Of a stretch of DNA of 38,872 nucleotides, positions 1 to 7,006 are shown piece by piece. Source of the stretch: Evansella tamaricis (GTDB lineage Bacteria > Bacillota > Bacilli > Bacillales > Salisediminibacteriaceae). The first letter of the stretch is position 1; each line of letters starts with the position of its first letter. The DNA is taken from positions 1 through 38,872 of the forward strand of contig NZ_JAHQCS010000063.1 in assembly GCF_019042215.1 (NCBI RefSeq), written 5' to 3'. The translations under genes and the position numbers were made by a program. A model generated the notes under the pieces. That model had not been told where the DNA came from. It searched no databases and saw only the letters and a list, made by a program, of their open reading frames with translations.

Positions 1-101
1 GGTGCCAGCGTATAATGGTAAATAAGTCAATAATGAATTTTGGCTAAAAAAGGGTAACTCAAACTAAACCTTCCGTTTTCCATTTTTTTGAAAAGGATCA
101 A

Positions 102-113
102 CTATCACAGAAC
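102..113 (+). repeat. Subterminal inverted repeat of the IS, gene-distal copy
   Basis: CTATCACAGAAC is the exact reverse complement of 1857-1868. It lies between the putative guide-RNA region and the outer CCGTTTTC motif. Confidence 0.7.
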
Positions 114-407
114 AATATAAAAGGACTCTTCTACGACGTGAAAGGATCTTGCGTTTTCATACTACAGAGGTACCGCCTAGTAAATACAACTTTTTCTTCA
201 CGTATTATTCGTACTTGCAGGACAAGATCCATTACGCTGGCACGCGAGGTCTAAAGCCTCAGGCACAATAAACAATGTGATCTAACGTCCTAGAGGAGTC
301 CCTGTTTTAACCTTCTAAATTTAACTTCTAATTTTTATATCTTATATGTTTTATACATAGGATTTATAAATTGGTTGCTTTGATTATTATAAATAGATTT
401 TTACTTT
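114..407 (-). ncRNA. Candidate guide RNA (bridge/seekRNA-type) of the IS
   Basis: About 290 bp of non-coding sequence lie between the transposase stop and the distal inverted repeat, where IS1111-type elements carry their guide RNA. Self-complementary segments are visible: GGATCTTG (143-150) pairs with CAAGATCC (223-230), GAGG...CCTC pairs near 246-260, and TCCTAGAGGA occurs near 288. CGTTTTC (152-158) and ATACTAC (159-165) stand next to each other. Both recur at the transposase-proximal end of the element, on opposite strands: ATACTAC at 1877-1883 and the complement of CGTTTTC at 1886-1892. Strand and limits are inferred by analogy; no promoter was identified. Confidence 0.45.
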
Positions 408-1820
408 CTAAGCCGATTGGTGGTAAGTTTCAGACGCTACGAACTTTTCATAAAAACGTTTTATATTAGGACTATGCAGCTTTTTATATAATTCATTGTA
501 TAAACGATAATTCCCCTGGTTAGTACGGTATAAAGTATTGTTTCGGATCATTGAAAAGGCTAAACGTATCATACGATTCCCTAATGCCACGTATGCTTGT
601 CGGTGGTGTTTCCCACGTTCTTTGAACGCTTTGTACCTTTGATTCATCTCTGGGTTATTATGGGCCAATGATCTCCCTACTTGGTAAACAATATTTCTAA
701 ATTGCCTTCTTCCTTGCTTTGAGACTCCATAGTAGGAAGGATTTCTGTCGCCTGACTGCTTGACAATTGGATTCGTTCCAGCCATCTTGATTAATTGCCC
801 TGCATGATCAAAATCCGATATATCGCCCATTTCCGCAAACAATTCAGCACCAGTCACAACACCTATTCCAGGGACGCTTAGGAGAATTCCACCGTCGGTT
901 TCAATGAAAAGATCCTCTATCCTTTTCTCTAGCTCTTTAATATTCCTATCGAGTAAATCAAACTGATCTAACTTTTGGTTAAGAAGAAATTGTTCTGATT
1001 TTACCAATTGTTTTCCTCTTGAAATGGAGTTTTGAGCGAAATCTAGTAATATATCAATACTTTCATCTCGTATTTTGAGATTATGATCAACAGATACTTT
1101 GCGTAGCCCTTCGGCCCCAAGAGTAAGTATATCGCTAGGATGTAAATAATGGCGCATGATAAACCGTGAGGTTTTCCCAAAGAGATCCGAAAAGGGTTTC
1201 ACTTTTTCTCTTTTTCCATCGACCCATACACTTTTTCCTTGAAACTCTCTAAATATATGATCAATATAAGACCTTATTAAATTCTTCATTGTAGACATTT
1301 CTTTCACTAATTCACGGCGAGCACGTGTTAATTTTTGTAGTTCACGTATCTTTCCGCTCGTCAAATCGGCGAATGTACCATGTCCATTTATTAGTACTTG
1401 GATGATAGCCATGAGATCCAGGTTATCTGTCTTCGACCAATTTAAAAGTGCTTCTCGTTCCTTGGCGGTAGTCGCTGAATTAATGATACGAACATGAAAC
1501 CCTGCAAGATGACAATGAAGAACTAGGTCCTCATAGTAATGCCCTGTTGTCTCCACTCCGACTACAATCTCCTTCTTGCCATATTCTTTTTCTATTTTGC
1601 TTACTAGTTCCTTGACCCTTTCAATTCCCGTAAGGGATGCATCGAACTCAAATGGGCTTACAATGATTTCCCCAAAATAGGTACTAACCATCCCTTTATG
1701 GGTGTACTTTGCTGCATCCACTCCCACTAATAATATATTCTCTGTTCCTACGTCTTTAATAAACTTAGCCCATCGACTTCCATTTTTCCCTTGAATGTGT
1801 TTGAATATAGAATGAGTCAT
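408..1820 (-). CDS. IS110-family transposase (DEDD N-terminal domain plus Transposase_20)
   Basis: This is a 470-residue recombinase that moves the surrounding element, acting with a structured guide RNA in this family. The N-terminal RuvC-like DEDD domain shows the first Asp in LLVGVDAAK, the Glu in VVGVETTGHYY and the Asp pair in KTDNLDLMA. A helical middle region (about 160-300) follows. The C-terminal Transposase_20 domain includes LLSVPGIGVVTGAEL and the GVSKQGRRQFRN segment, whose Ser is the expected catalytic serine. The length is slightly above the usual 400-430 but no frameshift or stop is seen, so the gene appears intact. The start is the ATG at 1820, preceded on the minus strand by AAAGGAGAG. 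Family assignment is certain; the subgroup (IS1111) rests on the end repeats. Confidence 0.95.
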   Translation of the reverse strand: MTHSIFKHIQGKNGSRWAKFIKDVGTENILLVGVDAAKYTHKGMVSTYFGEIIVSPFEFDASLTGIERVKELVSKIEKEYGKKEIVVGVETTGHYYEDLVLHCHLAGFHVRIINSATTAKEREALLNWSKTDNLDLMAIIQVLINGHGTFADLTSGKIRELQKLTRARRELVKEMSTMKNLIRSYIDHIFREFQGKSVWVDGKREKVKPFSDLFGKTSRFIMRHYLHPSDILTLGAEGLRKVSVDHNLKIRDESIDILLDFAQNSISRGKQLVKSEQFLLNQKLDQFDLLDRNIKELEKRIEDLFIETDGGILLSVPGIGVVTGAELFAEMGDISDFDHAGQLIKMAGTNPIVKQSGDRNPSYYGVSKQGRRQFRNIVYQVGRSLAHNNPEMNQRYKAFKERGKHHRQAYVALGNRMIRLAFSMIRNNTLYRTNQGNYRLYNELYKKLHSPNIKRFYEKFVASETYHQSA

Positions 1821-1856
1821 CGTTTTCTCTCCTTTGGTTGGGATAGTATATTAGAA

Positions 1857-1868
1857 GTTCTGTGATAG
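1857..1868 (-). repeat. Subterminal inverted repeat of the IS, transposase-proximal copy
   Basis: GTTCTGTGATAG is the exact inverted copy of 102-113. It lies about 37 bp upstream of the transposase start codon. Confidence 0.7.
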
Positions 1869-2025
1869 GTACTTCTATACTACTAGAAAACGGTGACCTT
1901 TTTTATTATCTTGATCTATTTACTATACTAGGCACCTGTCGATTCTGTCTGTGTCATCTTTTTGTCTATTAATCCTTTTAAATGTAATTGTCATAATTCG
2001 TTCAACAAATTGGGGGAACCAAACC

Positions 2026-2574
2026 ATGAATGAAAAGGATTTACGTGTGATTAAAACGAAAAACAGCCTAGAAACGGCAATGATGGAATTACTGAGGGAC
2101 AAACCCCTTGAAAAAATTACTGTCACAGACCTTTGTAAAAGGTCAGGGATTACAAGGAAGACATTTTATCTCCACTACGAAAATGTGCCAAAGTATTTTG
2201 AAGAATTCGTATGTCAATTGTTGGACGAAATGGAAGAATCATTACAGAAAGCAACGGAACATCATCTTCAATCGGAAAAGCTGGAACCGCAGATGATTCA
2301 TATCTTTGAGCATGTATATAGGAATAAGGAGTTCTATCAGTTCATATTTAATAGTCAGTCTACCTTTACTTACTATGAACTGTTTTTTGAAAGAATCAGA
2401 TCAATCTTTTTACATTCAATCGAGTCTACAGCAGAGCACGATGAATTAACCAGATATGAAATTGCTTATCATTCGAACGCCATATTGGGGATTATTTACG
2501 AGTGGTATCAAGAAGGATTTCAAAAATCAGTAGATGAGATGAATCACTTATTAATAAAAATCTTAAGAGTATAA
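2026..2574 (+). CDS. TetR/AcrR-family transcriptional regulator
   Basis: This is a 182-residue DNA-binding regulator. Residues about 8-55 form the TetR helix-turn-helix: a helix around KNSLETAMMELL, then KITVTDLCKRSGITRKTFYLHY, which carries the typical T-x-x-x-L-C-x-x-x-x-x-x-x-x-T-F-Y-x-H pattern. The C-terminal ligand/dimerisation half is helical and poorly conserved, of the TetR_C_7-like kind found in YhgD-type Bacillus regulators. I chose the ATG at 2026 because GGGGGAAC lies just before it and the upstream extension is not TetR-like. The gene stands alone, followed by a terminator, with an IS immediately upstream, so its natural target may be itself or a displaced neighbour. The ligand is unknown. 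Confidence 0.88.
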   Translation: MNEKDLRVIKTKNSLETAMMELLRDKPLEKITVTDLCKRSGITRKTFYLHYENVPKYFEEFVCQLLDEMEESLQKATEHHLQSEKLEPQMIHIFEHVYRNKEFYQFIFNSQSTFTYYELFFERIRSIFLHSIESTAEHDELTRYEIAYHSNAILGIIYEWYQEGFQKSVDEMNHLLIKILRV

Positions 2575-2650
2575 ATAAAGAAATGGATCAGTTATACGTG
2601 TGAAAATAATCTAACAGGTACGTTTCATACTTTATCTGGAAATACATGCA

Positions 2651-2680
2651 AAGCATCTGATAGGAGATGCTTTTTTGTTT
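2651..2680 (+). terminator. Rho-independent terminator after the TetR gene
   Basis: AAGCATCT (2651-2658) pairs with AGATGCTT (2665-2672) around a 6-nt loop and is followed by a T run. The rest of the gap up to 2874 is AT-rich. I see no gene or clear promoter in it beyond the ribosome site of the next gene. Confidence 0.8.
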
Positions 2681-2874
2681 TTATATCGGTGTATAATTAT
2701 CAAATTTTAATAATTATTTATTGTAATTCGATAAATAGTGAGGTAATATTTATTTAATAGGCAATGTTAAATTAATGTTGATTTTAATAAACGGTTGATT
2801 GTAGCGAGGGTCCTGAAGCGAAAATCAACAAAAAAATATAACAGAGCCATTTAATAAAATAGTGAGGTGGTTTT

Positions 2875-3354
2875 ATGCTGGAACGGGGATCAACATTTTT
2901 GTTAAAGGCAGCTATTATATTAATTGGTGTCACAGTAGTTGGCTTATGTATATTTTGGCTGCCGTGGATGGCGAATCAGTCCGCTGAAATGTTTCCGGAG
3001 TATGCTTATTTAAAATATCCTGTCCTCATTGGCTTGTATGTTACGGCGATACCATTTTTTTATGCACTATACCATGCTTTGAAAATCTTGCGGTTGATAG
3101 ATAAAGATAATGCTTTTTCTGTCATGGCCGTGAAGAGACTGAGTTTAATTAAAATATGCGCTTTAACCATTTGTGGTTTATATGTGTTTGGAAGCATTAT
3201 TCTAATTACTCAAAATGCCCTCCATCCTGGGATTGCAATTATTGGTTTTACAATCATTTTTGCAGCAGTTGTTATTGCGGTATTTGCAACAGTTCTACAG
3301 AGATTATTGGAAAACGCCCTCGATATTAAAATGGAAAATGATTTAACGGTTTGA
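2875..3354 (+). CDS. DUF2975 family membrane protein (YoaS-like)
   Basis: This 159-residue integral membrane protein has four predicted membrane segments at about residues 8-30, 46-68, 92-115 and 120-143. The signature R-L-I-D-K-D-N-A-F-S lies in the loop after the second segment. This pattern and length match DUF2975, whose members are typically encoded directly before a small Xre regulator, as in the B. subtilis yoaS-yozG pair. The biochemical role of the family is unknown. The start has a good ribosome site, GTGAGGTGG, at 2861-2869. The next gene begins about 10 bp after this stop, so the two form one transcription unit. Confidence 0.85.
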   Translation: MLERGSTFLLKAAIILIGVTVVGLCIFWLPWMANQSAEMFPEYAYLKYPVLIGLYVTAIPFFYALYHALKILRLIDKDNAFSVMAVKRLSLIKICALTICGLYVFGSIILITQNALHPGIAIIGFTIIFAAVVIAVFATVLQRLLENALDIKMENDLTV

Positions 3355-3364
3355 GGTGATAGTA

Positions 3365-3589
3365 GTGGCAATCATTATTAATATTGATGTGATGCTGGCA
3401 AAGAGAAAAATGAGTGTGACGGAATTATCAGAAAGAGTGGGGATCACCATGGCTAATTTATCCATCTTAAAAAATGGAAAGGCAAAAGCGATCCGAGTTT
3501 CCACTTTAAATGCCATATGCGAAGCACTGGATTGCCAGCCAGGAGATTTATTGGAATATAGAAGTGACGACGTGGAGGCAGAGGAATGA
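3365..3589 (+). CDS. Xre/Cro-type small regulator (YozG-like)
   Basis: This 74-residue protein is almost entirely a helix-turn-helix. MSVTELSERVGITMANLSIL forms helices 2-3, and the LNAICEALDCQPGDLLEY ending is typical of the YozG/HTH_26 family that accompanies DUF2975 membrane proteins. I chose the GTG at 3365 because GAGG ends at 3356, 8 nt upstream; the GTG at 3356 would overlap its own ribosome site. It probably controls its own operon, perhaps relieved by the membrane partner. That is inference from the conserved pairing, as no mechanism is known. Confidence 0.85.
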   Translation: MAIIINIDVMLAKRKMSVTELSERVGITMANLSILKNGKAKAIRVSTLNAICEALDCQPGDLLEYRSDDVEAEE

Positions 3590-3687
3590 GATACGAGAGT
3601 TTTGGTTTGATGAAGATAGGAGTAATAAAGTCAACACCTGCGACTGAAGTGACGAGGATTATTGTCCGTTTACTAAAACTTCAATAG
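3586..3687 (+). CDS. Possible 33-residue small protein, coupled to the Xre gene
   Basis: A 33-codon ORF starts at an ATG that overlaps the stop of the Xre gene (ATGA). GGAGG at 3574-3578 lies 7 nt ahead, an excellent ribosome site. The product begins MRYESFGLMKIG and is mildly basic with no clear membrane segment. Overlap plus a strong ribosome site argues for translation. The short length and lack of any recognised family argue for caution: it may be the remnant of a longer third gene. Confidence 0.35.
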   Translation: MRYESFGLMKIGVIKSTPATEVTRIIVRLLKLQ

Positions 3688-3706
3688 TGATTTAAGAGTA
3701 AAAATG

Positions 3707-3734
3707 TTGACGAAACAAAAATATTCGCTATAAT
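3707..3734 (+). promoter_or_regulatory. Sigma-A promoter for clpE
   Basis: TTGACG (3707-3712), a 16-bp spacer and a perfect TATAAT (3729-3734). Transcription should start near 3741, giving a leader of about 315 nt that contains all the CtsR boxes. Confidence 0.75.
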
Positions 3735-3791
3735 AAAATTAATAAAAAGTTTGATGAACAAATATAGGTTCATCTTTCTTTTTAATCCAAT

Positions 3792-3814
3792 AGTCAAAGA
3801 TAGTCAAAGTCAAA
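3792..3814 (+). promoter_or_regulatory. CtsR operator cluster 1
   Basis: Heptads AGTCAAA at 3792-3798 and 3802-3808 are separated by 3 bp, as in the CtsR consensus GGTCAAA-N3-GGTCAAA. A third GTCAAA is directly abutted. CtsR is the class III heat-shock repressor of clp genes. Confidence 0.85.
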
Positions 3815-3926
3815 CACGTTGAAGCATAGAAGCAATCGTTCGTTCGATGAGTAACAGATGATGTTACACAACGATTTAATTTATCAAACTACATGTGATG
3901 ATTCATTACTTTTTTTATAAAACATT

Positions 3927-3949
3927 AGTCAAAGTTAGTCAAAGTCAAA
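3927..3949 (+). promoter_or_regulatory. CtsR operator cluster 2
   Basis: AGTCAAA at 3927-3933 and 3937-3943 plus an abutted GTCAAA repeat the arrangement 135 bp upstream. The surrounding bases are also similar (ATAGAAG, TTCATT), suggesting a duplicated module. Confidence 0.85.
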
Positions 3950-3992
3950 CATTTCAAAGGATAGAAGTCATTCATTATTTTTTTGATTCATT

Positions 3993-4005
3993 AGTCAAAG
4001 TCAAA
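3993..4005 (+). promoter_or_regulatory. CtsR half-cluster 3
   Basis: AGTCAAAGTCAAA is a shortened version of the two upstream clusters, about 50 bp before the clpE start codon. Confidence 0.65.
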
Positions 4006-4056
4006 CACACCTTAAAAACAAATGTAAGAATCAAATATGGATAGGAGGAATTGTTC

Positions 4057-6174
4057 ATGATATGTGAAAAATGCCAAAAAAATAACGCAGTGGTTAATTT
4101 ACTTACAAGAATTAATGGTCAGGAACACAAGGTGAAACTTTGTTCCACATGCTATGAATCCATCAAACAGCCGTTTAACTTTTATGGATCATTTGACGAC
4201 CTATTCTCTCCTCAAACAGGAGCACATGATTTTTCAAATGAAAATAAGCACCATCAAAGGCCATCCAGAGGGAACCCACCAGGAAACGGTGGTTTCTTAG
4301 ATCAGTATGGACGTAACTTGACGGAGGAAGCGAAGCAAGGACGTATTGATGCTGTGATTGGACGGGATAAGGAAATTGAACGAGTCATTGAAGTCATAAA
4401 CCGCCGCACGAAAAATAATCCAGTGTTAATTGGGGAGGCAGGTGTTGGGAAAACAGCGATAGTGGAAGGACTTGCCCTGAAGATCTCCGAGGGGAAAGTA
4501 CCGGTAAAACTCCGAAATAAACATGTGTACACCATAGAGCTGAATTCCCTTGTGGCAGGGACAAGTTACCGTGGGCAGTTTGAAGAGAAAATGGAGCAGC
4601 TCGTCAAAGAATTGGAAGATCGAGAAGATGTCATCTTATTTATTGATGAACTGCACATGATGGTAGGGGCAGGAAGTTCGCAGGAGGGAAATATGGATGC
4701 GGGGAATATTCTCAAGCCTGCTTTAGCAAGGGGAAGTCTCCAAATGATAGGAGCAACAACATTAAAGGAGTACCGTGCCATTGAAAAGGACCCTGCTCTC
4801 GAACGACGCTTTCAGCCAGTGAAAGTTTCTGAGCCGTCACCTGATGAAGCATTGGAAATTCTGAAAGGAATTCGTCCCGTTTATGAAGCTTACCATGATG
4901 TGAAATACAGTGATGAGGTTTTGAAAGCATGTGTCCAGTTATCCCAACGATACATTCAGGATCGATTCTTGCCGGATAAAGCCATTGACTTAATGGATGA
5001 GGCTGGTTCAAAGGTTAACCTGGATCTGGGAGAAACAGATAAAGTTAAAATCGAGGCGCGTCTGGAAGAAGTAAAGAAAGAAAAAGATATGGCAACTGCG
5101 GAAGAAAATTATGAAAAAGCAGCAAAACTTCGAGATGAAGAAAGTGAATTAAAGGAACGTTTATCCCAAACGGCACTAACAGGAAATAACGAGGTTACCG
5201 TGGAACTCATTCAATCCATTATTGAAAAGCAGACAGGGATTCCTGTATCTAAACTGGACGAAGCAGAACAACATAAGTTAAAAGATCTTCAGAAACGATT
5301 GGCTTCTAAAGTCATTGGACAGGTGACAGCGGTGGAAAAAGTAGCGAAAGCCGTCCGACGGGGCCGTGTGGGATTGAAAGCTAAAAATCGTCCAATCGCT
5401 TCCTTCCTATTTGTTGGACCAACTGGGACAGGTAAAACTGAGCTAACCAAAACATTGGCAGAGGAATTGTTCGGCTCTAAAGATGCAATGGTCCGTCTCG
5501 ACATGAGTGAATTTATGGAAAAACATGCGGTTTCCAAGCTGATTGGATCCCCTCCAGGTTATGTGGGACATGAGGATGCTGGTCAATTAACAGAAAAGGT
5601 ACGCCGCAATCCGTACTCTATCATTTTAGTAGATGAGGTGGAAAAAGCACATCCCGATGTTTTGAATATGTTCCTTCAAATCATGGAGGATGGGCGATTA
5701 ACTGACAGTCAGGGTAGGGTAGTCAATTTTAAGGAAACGGTAATTATCATGACATCCAACGCGGGCGTTGGACAGAAAAAGAAAGATTCCTTAGGTTTTA
5801 CATCAACAGGAGAATCTACCGCTATTTCTGTTTTGGAGAAACTGGCTGATTATTTTAAACCAGAGTTTCTCAATCGTTTTGATTCCATCGTCGACTTTAA
5901 CCATCTGGAAAAAGAGGAGCTTATCGCGATTGTTGATATTATGGTTTCTGAAGTAACGGAAAAGCTCAAAGAACATGGTATTAGCATGAGTATCACGGAT
6001 ATGGCGAAAAATAAAATTGCCGAATTGGGATATCACCCAGCATTCGGTGCCCGTCCTTTGCGCCGAGTAATTCAGGAACAAATAGAGGATAAAGTGACAG
6101 ATCTGATCATTGATGAAGGTCATCTTGATTCCATTTCTGTGGATGTGAAAGAAGATAAAATCGTTATAGAATGA
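4057..6174 (+). CDS. clpE: ATP-dependent Clp protease ATP-binding subunit ClpE
   Basis: This 705-residue AAA+ unfoldase feeds damaged proteins to the ClpP peptidase in the cytosol. The N-terminal zinc finger that marks ClpE is present (Cys 3, 6, 29, 32). The first AAA domain has Walker A GEAGVGKTA (about 126-134) and Walker B LFIDELH. A UVR-type coiled linker (around EENYEKAAKLRDEE) follows. The second AAA domain has Walker A GPTGTGKTE (about 454-462), Walker B ILVDEVEKAH and the C-terminal D2-small region. The length matches B. subtilis ClpE. The ATG at 4057 lies 8 nt after AGGAGG; the in-frame TTG at 4051 is too close to that site. Three CtsR clusters upstream predict heat and protein-stress induction, as is known for clpE in Firmicutes. 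It is monocistronic. Confidence 0.97.
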   Translation: MICEKCQKNNAVVNLLTRINGQEHKVKLCSTCYESIKQPFNFYGSFDDLFSPQTGAHDFSNENKHHQRPSRGNPPGNGGFLDQYGRNLTEEAKQGRIDAVIGRDKEIERVIEVINRRTKNNPVLIGEAGVGKTAIVEGLALKISEGKVPVKLRNKHVYTIELNSLVAGTSYRGQFEEKMEQLVKELEDREDVILFIDELHMMVGAGSSQEGNMDAGNILKPALARGSLQMIGATTLKEYRAIEKDPALERRFQPVKVSEPSPDEALEILKGIRPVYEAYHDVKYSDEVLKACVQLSQRYIQDRFLPDKAIDLMDEAGSKVNLDLGETDKVKIEARLEEVKKEKDMATAEENYEKAAKLRDEESELKERLSQTALTGNNEVTVELIQSIIEKQTGIPVSKLDEAEQHKLKDLQKRLASKVIGQVTAVEKVAKAVRRGRVGLKAKNRPIASFLFVGPTGTGKTELTKTLAEELFGSKDAMVRLDMSEFMEKHAVSKLIGSPPGYVGHEDAGQLTEKVRRNPYSIILVDEVEKAHPDVLNMFLQIMEDGRLTDSQGRVVNFKETVIIMTSNAGVGQKKKDSLGFTSTGESTAISVLEKLADYFKPEFLNRFDSIVDFNHLEKEELIAIVDIMVSEVTEKLKEHGISMSITDMAKNKIAELGYHPAFGARPLRRVIQEQIEDKVTDLIIDEGHLDSISVDVKEDKIVIE

Positions 6175-6232
6175 TCTCTCTCCCTGAAAAGATGGATGGC
6201 ATGATCACATACCTCCTTCCAAGTCTATTTAA

Positions 6233-6257
6233 GTTTTGCAGAATGTGATACGGGTAA
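6233..6257 (+). promoter_or_regulatory. Possible sigma-B promoter for the STAS gene
   Basis: GTTTTG (6233-6238), a 13-bp spacer and GGGTAA (6252-6257) resemble the general-stress consensus GTTTAA-N12-15-GGGTAT. It sits about 35 bp before the gene's start, leaving room for the ribosome site at 6281-6286. Confidence 0.4.
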
Positions 6258-6292
6258 AACTATATGTGAGGATGTTCTAAGGAGGTTTTCAG

Positions 6293-6643
6293 ATGATTGC
6301 ACTTAAAACAAATCAGTTAGACGATGTTATTGAGGTGGAGGTCAATGGTAAGATCACAGCACAAGAGATAAAAGAGTTTGAAGATTATTTTCAGATGAAA
6401 AAAGCAGATAACGAAAAAGTAAAACTTTTGCTGGTGATTCGTGATGTGAGGTACTCATTGCAAGGAGTGTTAGAAGATTTAAAGTTTGATATGAATCACT
6501 GGAGGAGTTTTAAAAAAATTGCCGTTGTCAGTGAGAAAAAGTGGATCGAAATCGGAATGAAAATGGCGGACTATTTACCAGGAGTAAAAGTAGAACATTT
6601 CCACATGGAGGAACAAGAAAAGGCGAAAGCGTGGTTAGAATAG
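6293..6643 (+). CDS. SpoIIAA-like STAS/SEC14-type domain protein
   Basis: This is a 116-residue cytosolic single-domain protein. The alternating strand-helix pattern (VIEVEVNGKIT, EVKLLLVIRDV, KKIAVVSEKKWIEIG, VKVEHF) and the final A-x-x-W-L match the SpoIIAA-like family (DUF3478). These proteins adopt the anti-sigma-antagonist/CRAL-TRIO fold and are suspected to bind lipids or partner proteins. A very strong ribosome site, AAGGAGG, precedes the ATG. The gene has its own likely stress promoter, so it is not simply an extension of clpE. The exact function is unknown. Confidence 0.8.
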   Translation: MIALKTNQLDDVIEVEVNGKITAQEIKEFEDYFQMKKADNEKVKLLLVIRDVRYSLQGVLEDLKFDMNHWRSFKKIAVVSEKKWIEIGMKMADYLPGVKVEHFHMEEQEKAKAWLE

Positions 6644-6774
6644 GATAGGATTCCTGTATTCCTATGGCTAGAACCAGGAATCACGGATTCAGGCTTATCT
6701 GAGTAACGGAGAAAAATCCATCGATGAGTTTCTATAGTGGCGCATACTTTAAAATAGGCACCGTCAATCTAAGG

Positions 6775-6818
6775 AGAGGGAACTGAAAAAGTATCTTACA
6801 ACTTTTTCAGTTCCCTCT
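6775..6818. repeat. 18-bp perfect inverted repeat, dispersed hairpin family
   Basis: AGAGGGAACTGAAAAAGT (6775-6792) pairs perfectly with 6801-6818 around an 8-nt loop. It has no T run of its own. A related hairpin with the same core GGGAACTGAAAAAGT lies at 35012-35051, so this is a repeated element rather than a plain terminator. Confidence 0.7.
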
Positions 6819-6871
6819 CTAAGGAGCAGCTACAGCCTAATCTAAACACAATAAGTGACCACTAATAGTAG

Positions 6872-6922
6872 AATAGTAGCACAATCCATAGCTGACGCCG
6901 TGGTTTGTGCTACTATTTTTAT
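6872..6922 (+). terminator. Rho-independent terminator-like hairpin
   Basis: AATAGTAGCACAA (6872-6884) pairs with TTTGTGCTACTATT (6904-6917) and is followed by TTT. It is about 230 bp after the STAS gene and points in the same direction. Nothing else recognisable lies in the 6644-7006 gap beyond this and the hairpin repeat. Confidence 0.6.
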
Positions 6923-7006
6923 AGGAATGTAAATACCTTTTAGAACCTATCGGCTTTCGCTATGGGAGTTGTCAGCCTGTGTTATATTTCTCCTGGGAGA
7001 CAGTGT

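Larger units (their letters stand above)
73..1893 (-). mobile_element. IS110/IS1111-family insertion sequence (approximate limits)
   Basis: The element contains one transposase gene on the minus strand. A perfect 12-bp inverted repeat, CTATCACAGAAC, lies at 102-113 and inverted at 1857-1868. Both copies also have CCGTTTTC about 20 bp further out (73-80, and inverted at 1886-1893). Short subterminal inverted repeats and a non-coding region downstream of the transposase are known traits of the IS1111 subgroup of IS110. The exact ends cannot be fixed, because these elements make no clear target duplication. The limits given simply enclose the shared end motifs. The element sits just upstream of a TetR gene. 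Confidence 0.7.
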
